Of a stretch of 64,000 nt of DNA, positions 52,362 through 62,225 are shown piece after piece; position 1 is the first letter of the stretch, and the number at the start of each line of letters is the position of its first letter. This DNA comes from Polaribacter gangjinensis. Lineage in GTDB: Bacteria > Bacteroidota > Bacteroidia > Flavobacteriales > Flavobacteriaceae. Position numbers and translations under genes: made by a program. The stretch covers positions 513,501 to 577,500 of the forward strand of contig NZ_CP150662.1 in the NCBI RefSeq assembly GCF_038024125.1, read 5' to 3'. A model generated the notes under the pieces. That model was not told the origin of the DNA. It saw nothing but the letters and a program-made list of their open reading frames with translations, and searched no databases.

Positions 52362-53603
52362 TTAACTTACAGCTACTTGTTTATAACTTCCGTTTGCTAA
52401 TTTTTCTCTAATTGCTGAAAACGCTTTGATAGTTTCATCAATATCTTCTTGGGTATGAGTTGCAGTAGGAATCAATCGTAAAATAATCAATCCTTTTGGA
52501 ATTACAGGATACACCACAATTGAGCAGAAAATTCCGTGATTTTCACGCAAGTCATTTACCATTGCCATTGCTTCAGGAATATCACCTTGCAAATAAACAG
52601 GTGTGATACACGTTTGTGTTGATCCTAAATCAAAACCTGCTGCACGCAATCCTGATTGCAAAGCGTTGGTATTTTTCCATAAGGTTTCTTTCAACTCTGG
52701 CATAGTACGCATCATATCCAAACGCTTTAAAGCGCCTTTAACCATTGCCATTGGCAATGATTTTGCAAACATTTGCGAACGTAAATTGTATTGTAAATAT
52801 TGAATTACGTCTTTGTCACCTGCTAAAAATGCGCCAATACCTGCCATTGATTTTGCGAAAGTTGCAAAATAAACATCAATTTCGTCTTGTACTCCTTGCT
52901 CAAAACCTGTGCCTCTTCCTCCTTCACCTAGAGTTCCAAATCCGTGAGCATCATCAACCATCAAACGGAAATTGTATTGTTTTTTAAATGCTGCAATTTC
53001 TTTTAATTTTCCTTGTTCACCACGCATTCCAAAAACTCCTTCCGAAATTACTAAAATTCCACCACCAGTTTGTTCGGCCATTTTAGTAGCACGTTTGATG
53101 TTTTTTTCGAAGCTTTCCATATCATTATGACGATATACAAAACGCTTGCCTTGGTGCAAACGAACACCATCAATAATACAAGCATGTGTATCAACATCAT
53201 ACACTATGATATCGTGTTTTGTAACCAACGCATCAATTGCTGACATGATTCCTTGGTATCCAAAATTGAGCAAATAGGCTTTTTCTTTGTGTACAAATTC
53301 AGCACATTCACGCTCTAATTGTTCGTGAAAATCTGTATGCCCAGACATCATTCTAGCACCCATAGGATATGCCATTCCGTGTTCGGCAGCAGCAGCAGCA
53401 TCTGCTTTTAGTACTTCTGGATGGTTTGCCAATCCTAAGTAATCATTGATACTCCAAGTAATTACTTTTTTTCCGTTGAAAGACATTCTGTTAGAAATAG
53501 GCCCTTGCAATTTTGGAAAAACATAATAGCCTTCAGCTTGTTCTGCCCATTTTCCTAAAGGTCCTTTATCTACTTTTATTCTTTCAAATAAATCTTTCGT
53601 CAT
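52362..53603 (-). CDS. PLP-dependent acyltransferase (alpha-oxoamine synthase family), likely cysteate acyltransferase
   Basis: 413 residues of the alpha-oxoamine synthase family (KBL/AONS/serine palmitoyltransferase). The aspartate and histidine of the PLP site are D217-D-A-H220, the PLP lysine is K251 in ATFAKSMAGIG, and GYQGIMSAIDAL, MRGEQGKL and RLIPTATHTQEDI are further family motifs. Its upstream neighbour is a cysteine-synthase-like enzyme, which in Bacteroidota suggests the pair makes capnine/sulfonolipids: cysteate plus acyl-ACP. The alternative is serine palmitoyltransferase. The substrate is inferred from context. Confidence 0.87.
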   Translation of the reverse strand: MTKDLFERIKVDKGPLGKWAEQAEGYYVFPKLQGPISNRMSFNGKKVITWSINDYLGLANHPEVLKADAAAAAEHGMAYPMGARMMSGHTDFHEQLERECAEFVHKEKAYLLNFGYQGIMSAIDALVTKHDIIVYDVDTHACIIDGVRLHQGKRFVYRHNDMESFEKNIKRATKMAEQTGGGILVISEGVFGMRGEQGKLKEIAAFKKQYNFRLMVDDAHGFGTLGEGGRGTGFEQGVQDEIDVYFATFAKSMAGIGAFLAGDKDVIQYLQYNLRSQMFAKSLPMAMVKGALKRLDMMRTMPELKETLWKNTNALQSGLRAAGFDLGSTQTCITPVYLQGDIPEAMAMVNDLRENHGIFCSIVVYPVIPKGLIILRLIPTATHTQEDIDETIKAFSAIREKLANGSYKQVAVS

Positions 53604-53680
53604 GATGTGTACATTAAATTTTTAATAGTGCAAATTAACCGTTTTTTTTGCAGTTAATCAAATGTATAGGAAGGATATTT

Positions 53681-54679
53681 TTATTCAAAAAAACCCTGTG
53701 CTTTCATCCAAGCATCACTGTATATTTTGTTCATATAACGTGAGCCGTGGTCAGGAAAAATTAAAACAACCACACTGTCTTTATCAAAATAATTTTGTGC
53801 GGCAAATTGTTTGGCAGCTTGCACTACTGCACCTGAAGTATATCCTGCGAAAATGCCTTCGCCTTTTACAATTTCTCTGGCTGTGAGTGCTGCTTCTTTG
53901 TCTGATACTTTTTCGTAAATATCAATCACATCAAAATCAGTTGCTGAGGGAATTAAATTTTTTCCCAATCCTTCAATTTTATACGGACTGATTTCGTTTT
54001 TGTCAAAAACCCCAGTTTCGTGGTATTTTTTCAACACAGAGCCAATGGCATCTACACCCATTATTTTGATATCGGGATTTTGTTCTTTCAAATATTTTCC
54101 TGAACCAGAAATCGTGCCTCCAGTTCCACTTGCAGCAATCAAATGGGTTATTTTTCCATTGGTTTGTTCCCAAATTTCAGGACCCGTTGTTCTGTAATGC
54201 GCTTCAATATTCAATTCATTGAAATACTGATTGATGTAAACGGAATTTTTTGTTTTTTTATGAATGGCTTTTGCAACAGAATAATACGATCTTGGATCAT
54301 CTGGAGCTACGTATGCAGGACAAATATGTACTTCTGCACCCATCGATTTTAGCATGTCTATTTTATCTACAGACGATTTATCACTGACTGCCAAAATACA
54401 TTTATAGCCTTTAACAATGCTAATCATTGCCAAACTAAAGCCTGTATTGCCAGAGGTAGTTTCTACAATGGTTGAGCCTTTTTTGATGATGCCTTTTTTC
54501 TCAGCATCTTCAATAATGTGCAAGGCAATTCGGTCTTTAGCAGAATGTCCAGGATTGAAAGCCTCTAACTTTGCATAAAATTCACCTTGAAAATCTTTAG
54601 TGATTTGATGCAATTTCACCAAAGGTGTTTGACCTACTAATTGTAGTATGTTGTTAGTGATGCCTTGGTGTCTTGTCAT
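53681..54679 (-). CDS. PLP-dependent cysteine synthase-family protein, likely cysteate synthase
   Basis: 332 residues, fold type II. PLP lysine K48 lies in [11 protein letters not shown]; the substrate loop is [12 protein letters not shown]; the phosphate cup is SGTGGTISG. The NPGHSAKDR motif differs from the usual NPAGSVKDR of O-acetylserine sulfhydrylases, as expected for a divergent member. A plausible role is making L-cysteate from O-phosphoserine and sulfite, the first sulfonolipid step, because the next gene downstream (77 nt) is the acyltransferase that would use it. Ordinary cysteine synthesis cannot be excluded. Confidence 0.85.
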   Translation of the reverse strand: MTRHQGITNNILQLVGQTPLVKLHQITKDFQGEFYAKLEAFNPGHSAKDRIALHIIEDAEKKGIIKKGSTIVETTSGNTGFSLAMISIVKGYKCILAVSDKSSVDKIDMLKSMGAEVHICPAYVAPDDPRSYYSVAKAIHKKTKNSVYINQYFNELNIEAHYRTTGPEIWEQTNGKITHLIAASGTGGTISGSGKYLKEQNPDIKIMGVDAIGSVLKKYHETGVFDKNEISPYKIEGLGKNLIPSATDFDVIDIYEKVSDKEAALTAREIVKGEGIFAGYTSGAVVQAAKQFAAQNYFDKDSVVVLIFPDHGSRYMNKIYSDAWMKAQGFFE

Positions 54680-54734
54680 TAGATTCGTTTCTCAAAAAAC
54701 CATTTGCAAGATGGTCGTAGTAGAAATTGCGCTG

Positions 54735-54766
54735 CAAAAATACATTTCTTTGCTAAATTGTAACAA
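54735..54766 (-). promoter_or_regulatory. Promoter of the cysteate-synthase-like operon
   Basis: On the minus strand TTG (54764-54766), a 21-nt spacer and TATTTTTG (54735-54742) make a good Bacteroidota promoter. The ATG follows 55 nt downstream. Confidence 0.72.
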
Positions 54767-54842
54767 TAATTATCATGAAAACATTCCATTTAAAATGATT
54801 TTCATTAATAAAAAGTTGTTTTTAAAGCAATTACAATAATTG

Positions 54843-57032
54843 CTAGGGTTTAACTTTTTCTGGGGTAATTTTATTTTCAAGAGCCAATAAAAAGGTATAT
54901 TCCATAGCAGTTTCTTTCAAAGCTTCAAAACGCCCTGATGAACCACCATGACCAGCATCCATATTGGTATGTAAAAACAGCAGATTATTATCTGTTTTCA
55001 ATTCTCTTAGTTTTGCTACCCATTTTGCAGGTTCCCAATACTGAACTTGTGAATCATGAAAACCAGTAGTAACCAACATATTCGGATACTTTTTTGAACT
55101 CACCTGATCATAAGGAGAATACGATTTAATGTACTCATAGTACTTTTTATCATTTGGATTTCCCCATTCGTCATATTCGCCAGTAGTTAATGGAATACTT
55201 TCATCAATCATGGTAGAAACTACATCTACAAAAGGCACTGCAGCAATGATTCCGTTATACAATTCAGGATTCATATTTACAATTGCCCCCATCAACAATC
55301 CTCCTGCAGAGCCACCCATGGCATATAAATGTTTGGCTGAAGTGAAGTTGTTTTCAATCAAATATTTAGAGCAATCAATAAAATCGGTAAACGTATTCTT
55401 TTTGCGAAGCATTTTACCATCTTCATACCATTCACGACCTAAATATTCTCCTCCTCTAATGTGTGCTAATGCAAACACAAAACCTCTATCCAACAAACTC
55501 AAACGTGTTGTTGAAAATCCATCAGGAATGGTAGCTCCATAAGAGCCATATCCATATTGCAATAAAGGTGTATTTTCATTCAACACCGTATTTTTATGAT
55601 AAACTAATGAAATAGGCACTTTTTTTCCATCTCTTGCAGTTGCCCAAACTCGTTTGCTGATATAGTTTTCTTTTTTAAACTTCCCTCCCAATACTTCTTG
55701 CTCTTTCATGATTTGTTTGGACTGATCATTCATATTGAAATCAATCACAGAGCTAGGTGTGGTAAAAGAATTGTACGAATAACGAATGATGTCTGTATCA
55801 AACTCAGGCATGTCATAAACACTAACTGAGTAGGTTTCTTCGTTAAAAGGCAAGTAATAATCTTTTGAATTATCCCAACGTTTGATGCGAATTTTATTCA
55901 AACCATTGGTACGCTCTTCTAAAACCAAATAATCTTTGAAAATGGAAAAATCTTCTAATAAAGTTTCTTTTCTATGCGGAATAACATCAACCCAATTTTC
56001 TTTACGTGTTGCTTTAATTGGCGTTTTCATCAATTTAAAATTCAACGCTTTATCTTTATTTGTTAAAATATAAAAGTGATCTTTATAATGCGAAACCGAA
56101 TACTCTAAATCACGCTCTCTTGGTTGAATAATTTGAAACTTTCCTGATGGTGTATTGGCATCTAAAAATCGAGATTCAGAAGAGACTGTACTGTAAGACC
56201 CAATAATGATAAATTGACTAGATTTTGATTTGCTTACATACGTATTAAAAGTTTCATCTTTTTCGTGAAATACTTCCACATCTTCTTTTTCAGAAGTCCC
56301 TAAAATATGCTTGTAAATTTTCTCACTTCGTAAAGTAGTTGGATTTTTCTTCGTGTAAAAAATGGTCTTATGATCATTTGCCCAAACTGCACCACCTGTG
56401 GTATTGTCAATGATATCTTTTAAGATTTCGCCTGTTTCTAAATTTTTGATGCGAAGAAAATACTGTCTTCTTCCAACAGTATCTGTCGCAAAAATGGCAT
56501 ATTTATTATCCTCAGAAATGCTTAAACCACCCAATTGATAATATTCAAAACCCTCAGCCATTTCATTCACATTGAATAAAATTTCTTCTTTGGCATCTAA
56601 ACTTCCTTTTTTACGGCTGTAAATAGGATATTGTTTGCCAGTTTCATAACGAGTAATGTAGTAATAGCCATTGTCTTTATAAGGTACAGAAGAATCATCT
56701 TCTTTGATTCGCCCTTTCATTTCCTCGAAAAGTTTTTCTTGAAAATTTTTAGTATACGCAGTTACTTTTTCATAATAACTATTTTCTGACTCAAGATAAT
56801 CAATTACTTTTTGTGTTTGTTTGTCTTTAACAGGCGCTAATTTTTGGTCGTCTGAAAGTCGCATCCAAAAGTAATTATCAATACGAATGTCTCCGTGTTT
56901 TTCTAATTTGGTTGGCTGTTTATGTGCAACAGGTGCATTTGCATCACTACTATTCATTGTTTGAGTATCATTTTTACAAGCGGTTGCAAAAATAGCACTT
57001 AAAACGAATGTGCTTATAATTTTTTTTCTCAT
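54843..57032 (-). CDS. S9 family oligopeptidase (prolyl oligopeptidase/oligopeptidase B type), lipoprotein
   Basis: 729 residues. The N-terminal signal ends in FATAC, a lipobox, so the enzyme is exported and membrane-tethered. A seven-bladed beta-propeller (about 60-430) covers an alpha/beta-hydrolase domain whose triad is Ser575 in MGGSAGGLLMG, Asp660 in HDSQVQYW and His695 in DAGHGGSSGR. It cleaves short peptides, with basic (OpdB) or proline specificity undecided. Family length is normal. Confidence 0.94.
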   Translation of the reverse strand: MRKKIISTFVLSAIFATACKNDTQTMNSSDANAPVAHKQPTKLEKHGDIRIDNYFWMRLSDDQKLAPVKDKQTQKVIDYLESENSYYEKVTAYTKNFQEKLFEEMKGRIKEDDSSVPYKDNGYYYITRYETGKQYPIYSRKKGSLDAKEEILFNVNEMAEGFEYYQLGGLSISEDNKYAIFATDTVGRRQYFLRIKNLETGEILKDIIDNTTGGAVWANDHKTIFYTKKNPTTLRSEKIYKHILGTSEKEDVEVFHEKDETFNTYVSKSKSSQFIIIGSYSTVSSESRFLDANTPSGKFQIIQPRERDLEYSVSHYKDHFYILTNKDKALNFKLMKTPIKATRKENWVDVIPHRKETLLEDFSIFKDYLVLEERTNGLNKIRIKRWDNSKDYYLPFNEETYSVSVYDMPEFDTDIIRYSYNSFTTPSSVIDFNMNDQSKQIMKEQEVLGGKFKKENYISKRVWATARDGKKVPISLVYHKNTVLNENTPLLQYGYGSYGATIPDGFSTTRLSLLDRGFVFALAHIRGGEYLGREWYEDGKMLRKKNTFTDFIDCSKYLIENNFTSAKHLYAMGGSAGGLLMGAIVNMNPELYNGIIAAVPFVDVVSTMIDESIPLTTGEYDEWGNPNDKKYYEYIKSYSPYDQVSSKKYPNMLVTTGFHDSQVQYWEPAKWVAKLRELKTDNNLLFLHTNMDAGHGGSSGRFEALKETAMEYTFLLALENKITPEKVKP

Positions 57033-57064
57033 TTTTAATGTCTTATAAAACCTGTTAAATTTAG

Positions 57065-57072
57065 TAATTTTG
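57065..57072 (+). promoter_or_regulatory. Candidate -7 box of the ybaB gene
   Basis: TAATTTTG fits TAnnTTTG, 29 nt before the ATG. No clear -33 TTG. Confidence 0.42.
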
Positions 57073-57101
57073 TGGTGAATCTAATTTAAAATCGAAAAAA
57101 T

Positions 57102-57419
57102 ATGTTTGGAGACTTGTCTGGAATGATGCAAAAATTGAAAGAAACCCAACAAAAAGTGGAAGAAACCAAAAAAAGGTTGGATACTGTTTTGATTGATGAA
57201 ACCTCAAATGACGGAAAACTAAAAGTAACTGTTACTGCAAACAGCGCTATCAAATCAATTGCTATGGATAATTCTTTACTTGCTGATGCTGATGAATTGG
57301 AAGATTATTTGATTTTAACACTCAACAAAGCGTTAGAAAAAGCCAAAAAAATCAATGAAAATGAATTGGCAAATGTTGCTAAAAGCGGCATGCCAAACAT
57401 TCCTGGTTTGAATTTTTAA
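57102..57419 (+). CDS. YbaB/EbfC nucleoid-associated protein
   Basis: 105 residues: an N-terminal coiled-coil ([22 protein letters not shown]), a short beta-sheet ([18 protein letters not shown]) and a C-terminal helix. This small homodimer clamps DNA without strong sequence preference and is often coupled to recombination genes, but here it lies alone before the AsmA-like gene, with 136 nt between. Confidence 0.93.
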   Translation: MFGDLSGMMQKLKETQQKVEETKKRLDTVLIDETSNDGKLKVTVTANSAIKSIAMDNSLLADADELEDYLILTLNKALEKAKKINENELANVAKSGMPNIPGLNF

Positions 57420-57555
57420 TTCATAGTAAACATTAATTTTACCATCTAAGCCATTGAAATTTATGATTTCTTTGGGTTGTTTTTATAACTCTAAGTCAAG
57501 CTTTACAACACGTAAAAGTGTAAATTTGTACATCTTCATAAAAAATACTCTATAC

Positions 57556-60165
57556 ATGACAACTGAAAAAAAGAAAAAATCGAAACTTAAAAAAATACTG
57601 CAATACTCATTTTTTACGGTTCTTTTTTTGTTGATATTTTTGGTATCAACACCTTTTATTTTTAAAGATAAAATCGTAAAAATGGTGGTTGATGGCATCA
57701 ACAAAAACATCAATGCAACACTTACTTATAGTGATACTGACATTAGTTTGATTAAAAACTTTCCAAAAGTAAGTTTAGAAATTTCGGATTTTGCCATCAC
57801 AACAAAAGAACCTTTTTTGGGTGATACACTTTTTGCTGCTGAAAAATTAATGGGTACTTTTAAAATTACAACACTTTTTCAAAATGAAAATAAACCTATT
57901 GAAATTCAAAGTATTGCTGCTGAAAACGGACAAATAAACATCCTTTTTAATAAAGAAAATTTGGGAAATTATGATATCGCTTTGAAAAATGAAGAAACCA
58001 ATGCTGAACAAAGCAGTTTTTCTATGGATATCAATCAATATACAGTAAACAATACTCGATTTACCTATTTTGATGAAAGCTCAAAAAACAAAGTAATTTT
58101 AGATAGTATTTATCACACAGGTTCAGGAAATTTTGCAGAAGATATTTTTAATTTAGACACCAAATCAACAACAAATCTTTCGTTATTTATCAATGATGTG
58201 AATTATGTAAATGACGTAAATGTTTCTTTAGATGCTGTTTTAGAAATTGATTTAAAGAACTCAAAATATACTTTCAAAGAAAACAAAGGATTCATCAATC
58301 AGTTAGCCTTAGGATTTGATGGTTTTGTGCAATTAGTTGATGAAACACAATTATATGACATAACGTTTAAAACGCCTACATCCGATTTTAAAAACTTCCT
58401 AGCATTGTTGCCAAAACAATATTCAGGGAATTTAAATGGCATTAAAACCTCAGGAAATTTTGATTTGAACGGTTTTGTAAAAGGAACCTTGTCAGAAACA
58501 ACAATTCCTGGTTTTGATATTACAATTGCATCCAAAAATGCCATGTTTAAATATGATGCGTTGCCAAAATCCGTAGAAAAAATAACAATTGATGCTAAAA
58601 TCATCAACCAAACAGGATTTGTAAAAGATACTTATGTACATCTGAATAATTTGACTTTTAAAATTGATCAAGATGTTTTTGCTGCCAATGGAAGTTTTGC
58701 AAACATTACTACCAATCCAAGTGTTAATTTGGCTGCAAAAGGAACCATTAACTTGGCAAATATTGGCAAAGTATATCCTGCACCATTTAAAAAACAGCTA
58801 GAAGGAATTTTAAAAGCTGATATTGTTACACAATTTGATATGGATGCCATAGAAAAAGGAAATTATGAACGCATCAACAACGCAGGAAAAATTACCGTAA
58901 GCAATTTTAAATATGAAGGTGCAGCAGTTGCTAATCCATTTTTTATTGACAAAACATCCGTAACATTCAATACAAAATCAATTCAGTTGAATGAATTCAA
59001 TGCAAAAACAGGAAAATCCGACATTGCTATCAATGGAAAGTTGGATAATTTTTACGGATTTATCTTTAAAGATCAAGTATTGAAAGGAAATTTCAACCTA
59101 ATTTCTGATAATTTTGTAGTAGCTGATTTTTTAGCTGATACAGAAAATACCACTGAAAACAAGCAAGAAGCCCCTTTAAAAATTCCTGCTTTTTTAGATT
59201 GTACTTTAAACGCTACTGCAAAAAATGTAACGTATGACAATTTAAAATTAACCAATGTTTCAGGAATTGTGGTGATTAAAGACGAAGCTGTAAATCTTCA
59301 AAATATAAAATCAGATATTTTTGGAGGTAAAATTGGCTTTAATGGAAACGTCTCTACAAAAGAAAAGACCTCAAAATTTGCCATGGATTTAAATTTACAA
59401 CAATTAAATATTGCAGAATCATTTAGCAAACTAGACATGTTAAAATCTATTGCGCCAATTGCCAAAACGATTGAGGGAAAAATAAATTCAACCATCAAAG
59501 TTTCTGGAAATTTAAATGAGGATATGACTCCGAATTTAAAAACCATTTCAGGTGATTTATTTGGTAAATTACTAAGTCCTAAATTAAATGCGAGCAACTC
59601 TAAAGCATTGAGTTTATTGGGTGATAAAGTTTCATTTTTAGATGTTAGCAAACTAAATTTAGATGGTATCAATGCGTTTTTATCCTTTGAAAACGGACAA
59701 GTAACTGTAAAACCAATTCCATTAAAATACAGTGATGTTGGCATTGAAATCGGAGGAAAACATGCTTTTGACAATACTATGAATTACAATATTGTGTTTG
59801 ATGTTCCTGTAAAATATTTAGGCACAGAGGTTACCAATTTAATCTCAAAATTATCACCTAAAGATGCCAATCAAATTAAAAGTATTCCTGTAAAAGCAAA
59901 TTTAGCAGGTAGTTTTTCTAATCCTTCTTTTACAAGTGATCTAAAACAGGCAACTACCAATTTGATAAATACGCTTGTTGCGCAACAAAAACAACAACTT
60001 ATAGACCAAGGAAAAGACAAACTTACCAACTTGATAAATGGTGGTGATGCAAAAAAAGACACCACAAAAACCACTGATTTAAAAGAGACTGTAAATAAAA
60101 AAGTAAAAAATACCTTACAAAACTTATTTAAAAAGAAAAAAGATACTGCAAAAAAAGGCAATTAA
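57556..60165 (+). CDS. AsmA/TamB-like envelope lipid-transfer protein
   Basis: 869 residues from MTTEKKKKSKLKK. A single N-terminal membrane anchor (YSFFTVLFLLIFLVSTPFIF) is followed by long beta-rich repeats of the AsmA type: FPKVSLEISDFAITT near the start, then DALPKSVEKITIDAKI and PEFDVPVKYLGTEV-like strands, ending in an AsmA_2-type C-terminal domain and a basic tail. These proteins bridge the envelope to move phospholipids outward. The ATG at 57454 would add 34 residues with no signal; a TAAATTTG box at 57521 supports the start at 57556. Confidence 0.87.
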   Translation: MTTEKKKKSKLKKILQYSFFTVLFLLIFLVSTPFIFKDKIVKMVVDGINKNINATLTYSDTDISLIKNFPKVSLEISDFAITTKEPFLGDTLFAAEKLMGTFKITTLFQNENKPIEIQSIAAENGQINILFNKENLGNYDIALKNEETNAEQSSFSMDINQYTVNNTRFTYFDESSKNKVILDSIYHTGSGNFAEDIFNLDTKSTTNLSLFINDVNYVNDVNVSLDAVLEIDLKNSKYTFKENKGFINQLALGFDGFVQLVDETQLYDITFKTPTSDFKNFLALLPKQYSGNLNGIKTSGNFDLNGFVKGTLSETTIPGFDITIASKNAMFKYDALPKSVEKITIDAKIINQTGFVKDTYVHLNNLTFKIDQDVFAANGSFANITTNPSVNLAAKGTINLANIGKVYPAPFKKQLEGILKADIVTQFDMDAIEKGNYERINNAGKITVSNFKYEGAAVANPFFIDKTSVTFNTKSIQLNEFNAKTGKSDIAINGKLDNFYGFIFKDQVLKGNFNLISDNFVVADFLADTENTTENKQEAPLKIPAFLDCTLNATAKNVTYDNLKLTNVSGIVVIKDEAVNLQNIKSDIFGGKIGFNGNVSTKEKTSKFAMDLNLQQLNIAESFSKLDMLKSIAPIAKTIEGKINSTIKVSGNLNEDMTPNLKTISGDLFGKLLSPKLNASNSKALSLLGDKVSFLDVSKLNLDGINAFLSFENGQVTVKPIPLKYSDVGIEIGGKHAFDNTMNYNIVFDVPVKYLGTEVTNLISKLSPKDANQIKSIPVKANLAGSFSNPSFTSDLKQATTNLINTLVAQQKQQLIDQGKDKLTNLINGGDAKKDTTKTTDLKETVNKKVKNTLQNLFKKKKDTAKKGN

Positions 60166-60191
60166 AACTATTAAAAACAATGTCTTACTAA

Positions 60192-60235
60192 AAAAAAGGT
60201 CGTCTAAAAATAATTTTTAAACGACCTTTTTTATT
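60192..60235. terminator. Bidirectional intrinsic terminator
   Basis: 10-bp arms AAAAGGTCGT (60194-60203) and ACGACCTTTT (60221-60230), with an inner AT helix and an A run on one side and a T run on the other. It serves the convergent AsmA-like and DUF5362-like genes. Confidence 0.9.
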
Positions 60236-60247
60236 GATTATTAGTTT

Positions 60248-60688
60248 TTAACTAGCTAAAAGACCGAACATTCCTACTACAAAAATCAAAGCATATAATG
60301 ACAAAATGATGATGGTAAAAACACCTAAAAATTTATAGTGCGATTTTAGCATTTCAAAAGATGCTGTTAAAATTTCATCTTCTTTCAAAGACAAAGCAGC
60401 TTTCATTTTATTGGCAAATTGCATCAAATAATACACAGGAAATAAATAAATACCTGCCATTACTAAATAAATAATCGCAATGATTTTTCCCATATTAAAT
60501 GGAAGGTTTTGGTATTGAGGCAATGAACCAAAAATGGTATTTGCAAACAACGCAAAAATCACTAAAAATGCAATTCCTATAAATCCAACAATTGATAAGA
60601 AAAAAGCCCATTTTGCGGTTTCTTTCAAATAACTTTTAGCCTCGCTAGTTAATTTTAATTCTGCTAATTGAATAATTGGTTCTGACAT
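60248..60688 (-). CDS. DUF5362-like membrane protein
   Basis: 146 residues. Three to four hydrophobic segments: WAFFLSIVGFIGIAFLVIFALF, KIIAIIYLVMAGIYLFPVYYL and FLGVFTIIILSLYALIFVVGMFGLL. Between them is a polar linker (FANKMKAALSLKEDEILTASFEMLKSHYK). This matches the small DUF5362/DUF2721-type flavobacterial membrane proteins, by recollection. Function unknown. Downstream of the ornithine aminotransferase gene, 36 nt away, same strand. Confidence 0.75.
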   Translation of the reverse strand: MSEPIIQLAELKLTSEAKSYLKETAKWAFFLSIVGFIGIAFLVIFALFANTIFGSLPQYQNLPFNMGKIIAIIYLVMAGIYLFPVYYLMQFANKMKAALSLKEDEILTASFEMLKSHYKFLGVFTIIILSLYALIFVVGMFGLLAS

Positions 60689-60724
60689 AGTGTTCTTTTT
60701 TATTTTTTGATGCTCAAATATACC

Positions 60725-62005
60725 TTATTTCTTAAAATTTGAAATCGTTTTTTTGATGATTTCTATGCACTCATGCAACTGAGTTTCTGTCATTACCAAA
60801 GGTGGTGCAAAACGAATAATATTTCCATGCGTTGGTTTTGCAAGTAAGCCATTGTCACGCAATTGCAAACAAATATTCCAAGCTGTATCACTATCTTCAG
60901 TATCATTAATCACAATAGCATTTAGCAAACCTTTGCCTCTAACCAATGAAATCAAATCATTTTTGGATGCAAAATTTGCCAATTCCTGTCTGAATATTTT
61001 ACCCAATCTGTCAGCATTTTCAGCCAATTTTTCATCGCGAACAACTTCTAAAGCAGCCATAGCAACTGCTCCTGCAATCGGATTTCCACCAAAAGTCGAT
61101 CCGTGATTTCCTGGTTTAATTACATTCATAATAGGATCATCTGCCAAAACTGCTGAAACAGGATATGCGCCTCCACTCAAGGCTTTTCCAAGAATCAAAA
61201 TATCAGGTTTAACTTCAGGCGTTCCTGAACAATTTTTATCTGCACAAGTACAATTTCCACAAGTTGCTAACAAACGTCCTGTTCTTGCAATTCCTGTTTG
61301 TACTTCGTCAGCAATAAAAAGCACATTGTGTTGTTCGCACAAACGTTTTGCAGCAGCTAAATATCCTTCAGAAGGTACATATACTCCAGCTTCACCTTGA
61401 ATGGGCTCTACCAAAAAAGCGGCAATATTTGGGTTAGATTGCAATGCTTTTTTTAAAGCTTGCAAATTATCATATTCAATTTTGATAAATCCTTTGGTAA
61501 AAGGCCCAAAATTTTTACGTGCATTTTCGTCGTTTGAAAATGAAATGATGGTGGTTGTTCGTCCGTGAAAATTATTTTCACAGACAACAATTTCGGCTTC
61601 GTTTTCGTCAATTCCTTTTACTTCATACGCCCATTTTCTGGCAATTTTCAATGCAGTTTCTACAGCTTCTGCTCCTGTATTCATGGGCAATAACTTGTCA
61701 AATCCAAAAAAATTGGTAGCAAATTGTTCGTATTTTCCCAAAACATCGTTGTGAAAAGCACGAGAAGTTAAAGCCAAAGTTTGTGCTTGTTGCACCAAAG
61801 CATTTACAATTTTTGGATGGCAATGTCCTTGATTTACAGCAGAATATGCAGATAAAAAATCAAAATATTTTTTACCTTCTACATCCCAAACATACACTCC
61901 TTCTCCTCTACTCAATACTACTGGCAAAGGATGGTAATTGTGCGCACCATATTTGTTTTCTAAATCAATCGCTTGTTGCGAAGTCAGTTGTTCTAAAACA
62001 GTCAT
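60725..62005 (-). CDS. rocD: Ornithine--oxo-acid transaminase
   Basis: 426 residues, class III PLP aminotransferase that converts ornithine and 2-oxoglutarate to glutamate semialdehyde. Signatures: [43 protein letters not shown] and PLP lysine K274 in [15 protein letters not shown]. The 426-residue length exceeds the usual 400 because of an insertion with four cysteines (C249, C252, C254, C259 in [14 protein letters not shown]) just before the PLP-lysine strand. Part of arginine/ornithine and proline metabolism, cytoplasmic. Confidence 0.95.
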   Translation of the reverse strand: MTVLEQLTSQQAIDLENKYGAHNYHPLPVVLSRGEGVYVWDVEGKKYFDFLSAYSAVNQGHCHPKIVNALVQQAQTLALTSRAFHNDVLGKYEQFATNFFGFDKLLPMNTGAEAVETALKIARKWAYEVKGIDENEAEIVVCENNFHGRTTTIISFSNDENARKNFGPFTKGFIKIEYDNLQALKKALQSNPNIAAFLVEPIQGEAGVYVPSEGYLAAAKRLCEQHNVLFIADEVQTGIARTGRLLATCGNCTCADKNCSGTPEVKPDILILGKALSGGAYPVSAVLADDPIMNVIKPGNHGSTFGGNPIAGAVAMAALEVVRDEKLAENADRLGKIFRQELANFASKNDLISLVRGKGLLNAIVINDTEDSDTAWNICLQLRDNGLLAKPTHGNIIRFAPPLVMTETQLHECIEIIKKTISNFKK

Positions 62006-62063
62006 TTTTATTGTTTTAAAATTTATAAAATAACCATTCCTGTTCTACCTTTATCCTTCTAAA

Positions 62064-62081
62064 TTCCGACAGTTATCGGAA
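62064..62081. repeat. Palindromic repeat upstream of rocD
   Basis: TTCCGA-CAGTTA-TCGGAA, 6-bp arms with a 6-nt loop, in the divergent spacer between rocD and rlmD. It resembles the short GC-richer palindromes found elsewhere in this window's spacers. Confidence 0.6.
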
Positions 62082-62177
62082 CAGAAATTCAGCGTGGGAA
62101 AGAAATCATCCTCGAAGTTCAGCAAAAATAAGAAAAATGTTTAAATGTTTCTATTGTTTCATTGCTTCATTAATTCA

Positions 62178-62206
62178 TTGCTACATTAATATATTGTTTA
62201 ATTTTG
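62178..62206 (+). promoter_or_regulatory. Promoter of rlmD
   Basis: TTG (62178-62180), an 18-nt spacer and TAATTTTG (62199-62206) approximate the Bacteroidota promoter. The ATG follows 19 nt later. The stretch before it contains near-repeats of TTCATTG. Confidence 0.62.
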
Positions 62207-62225
62207 CAATCCGTAAATTTAAATT

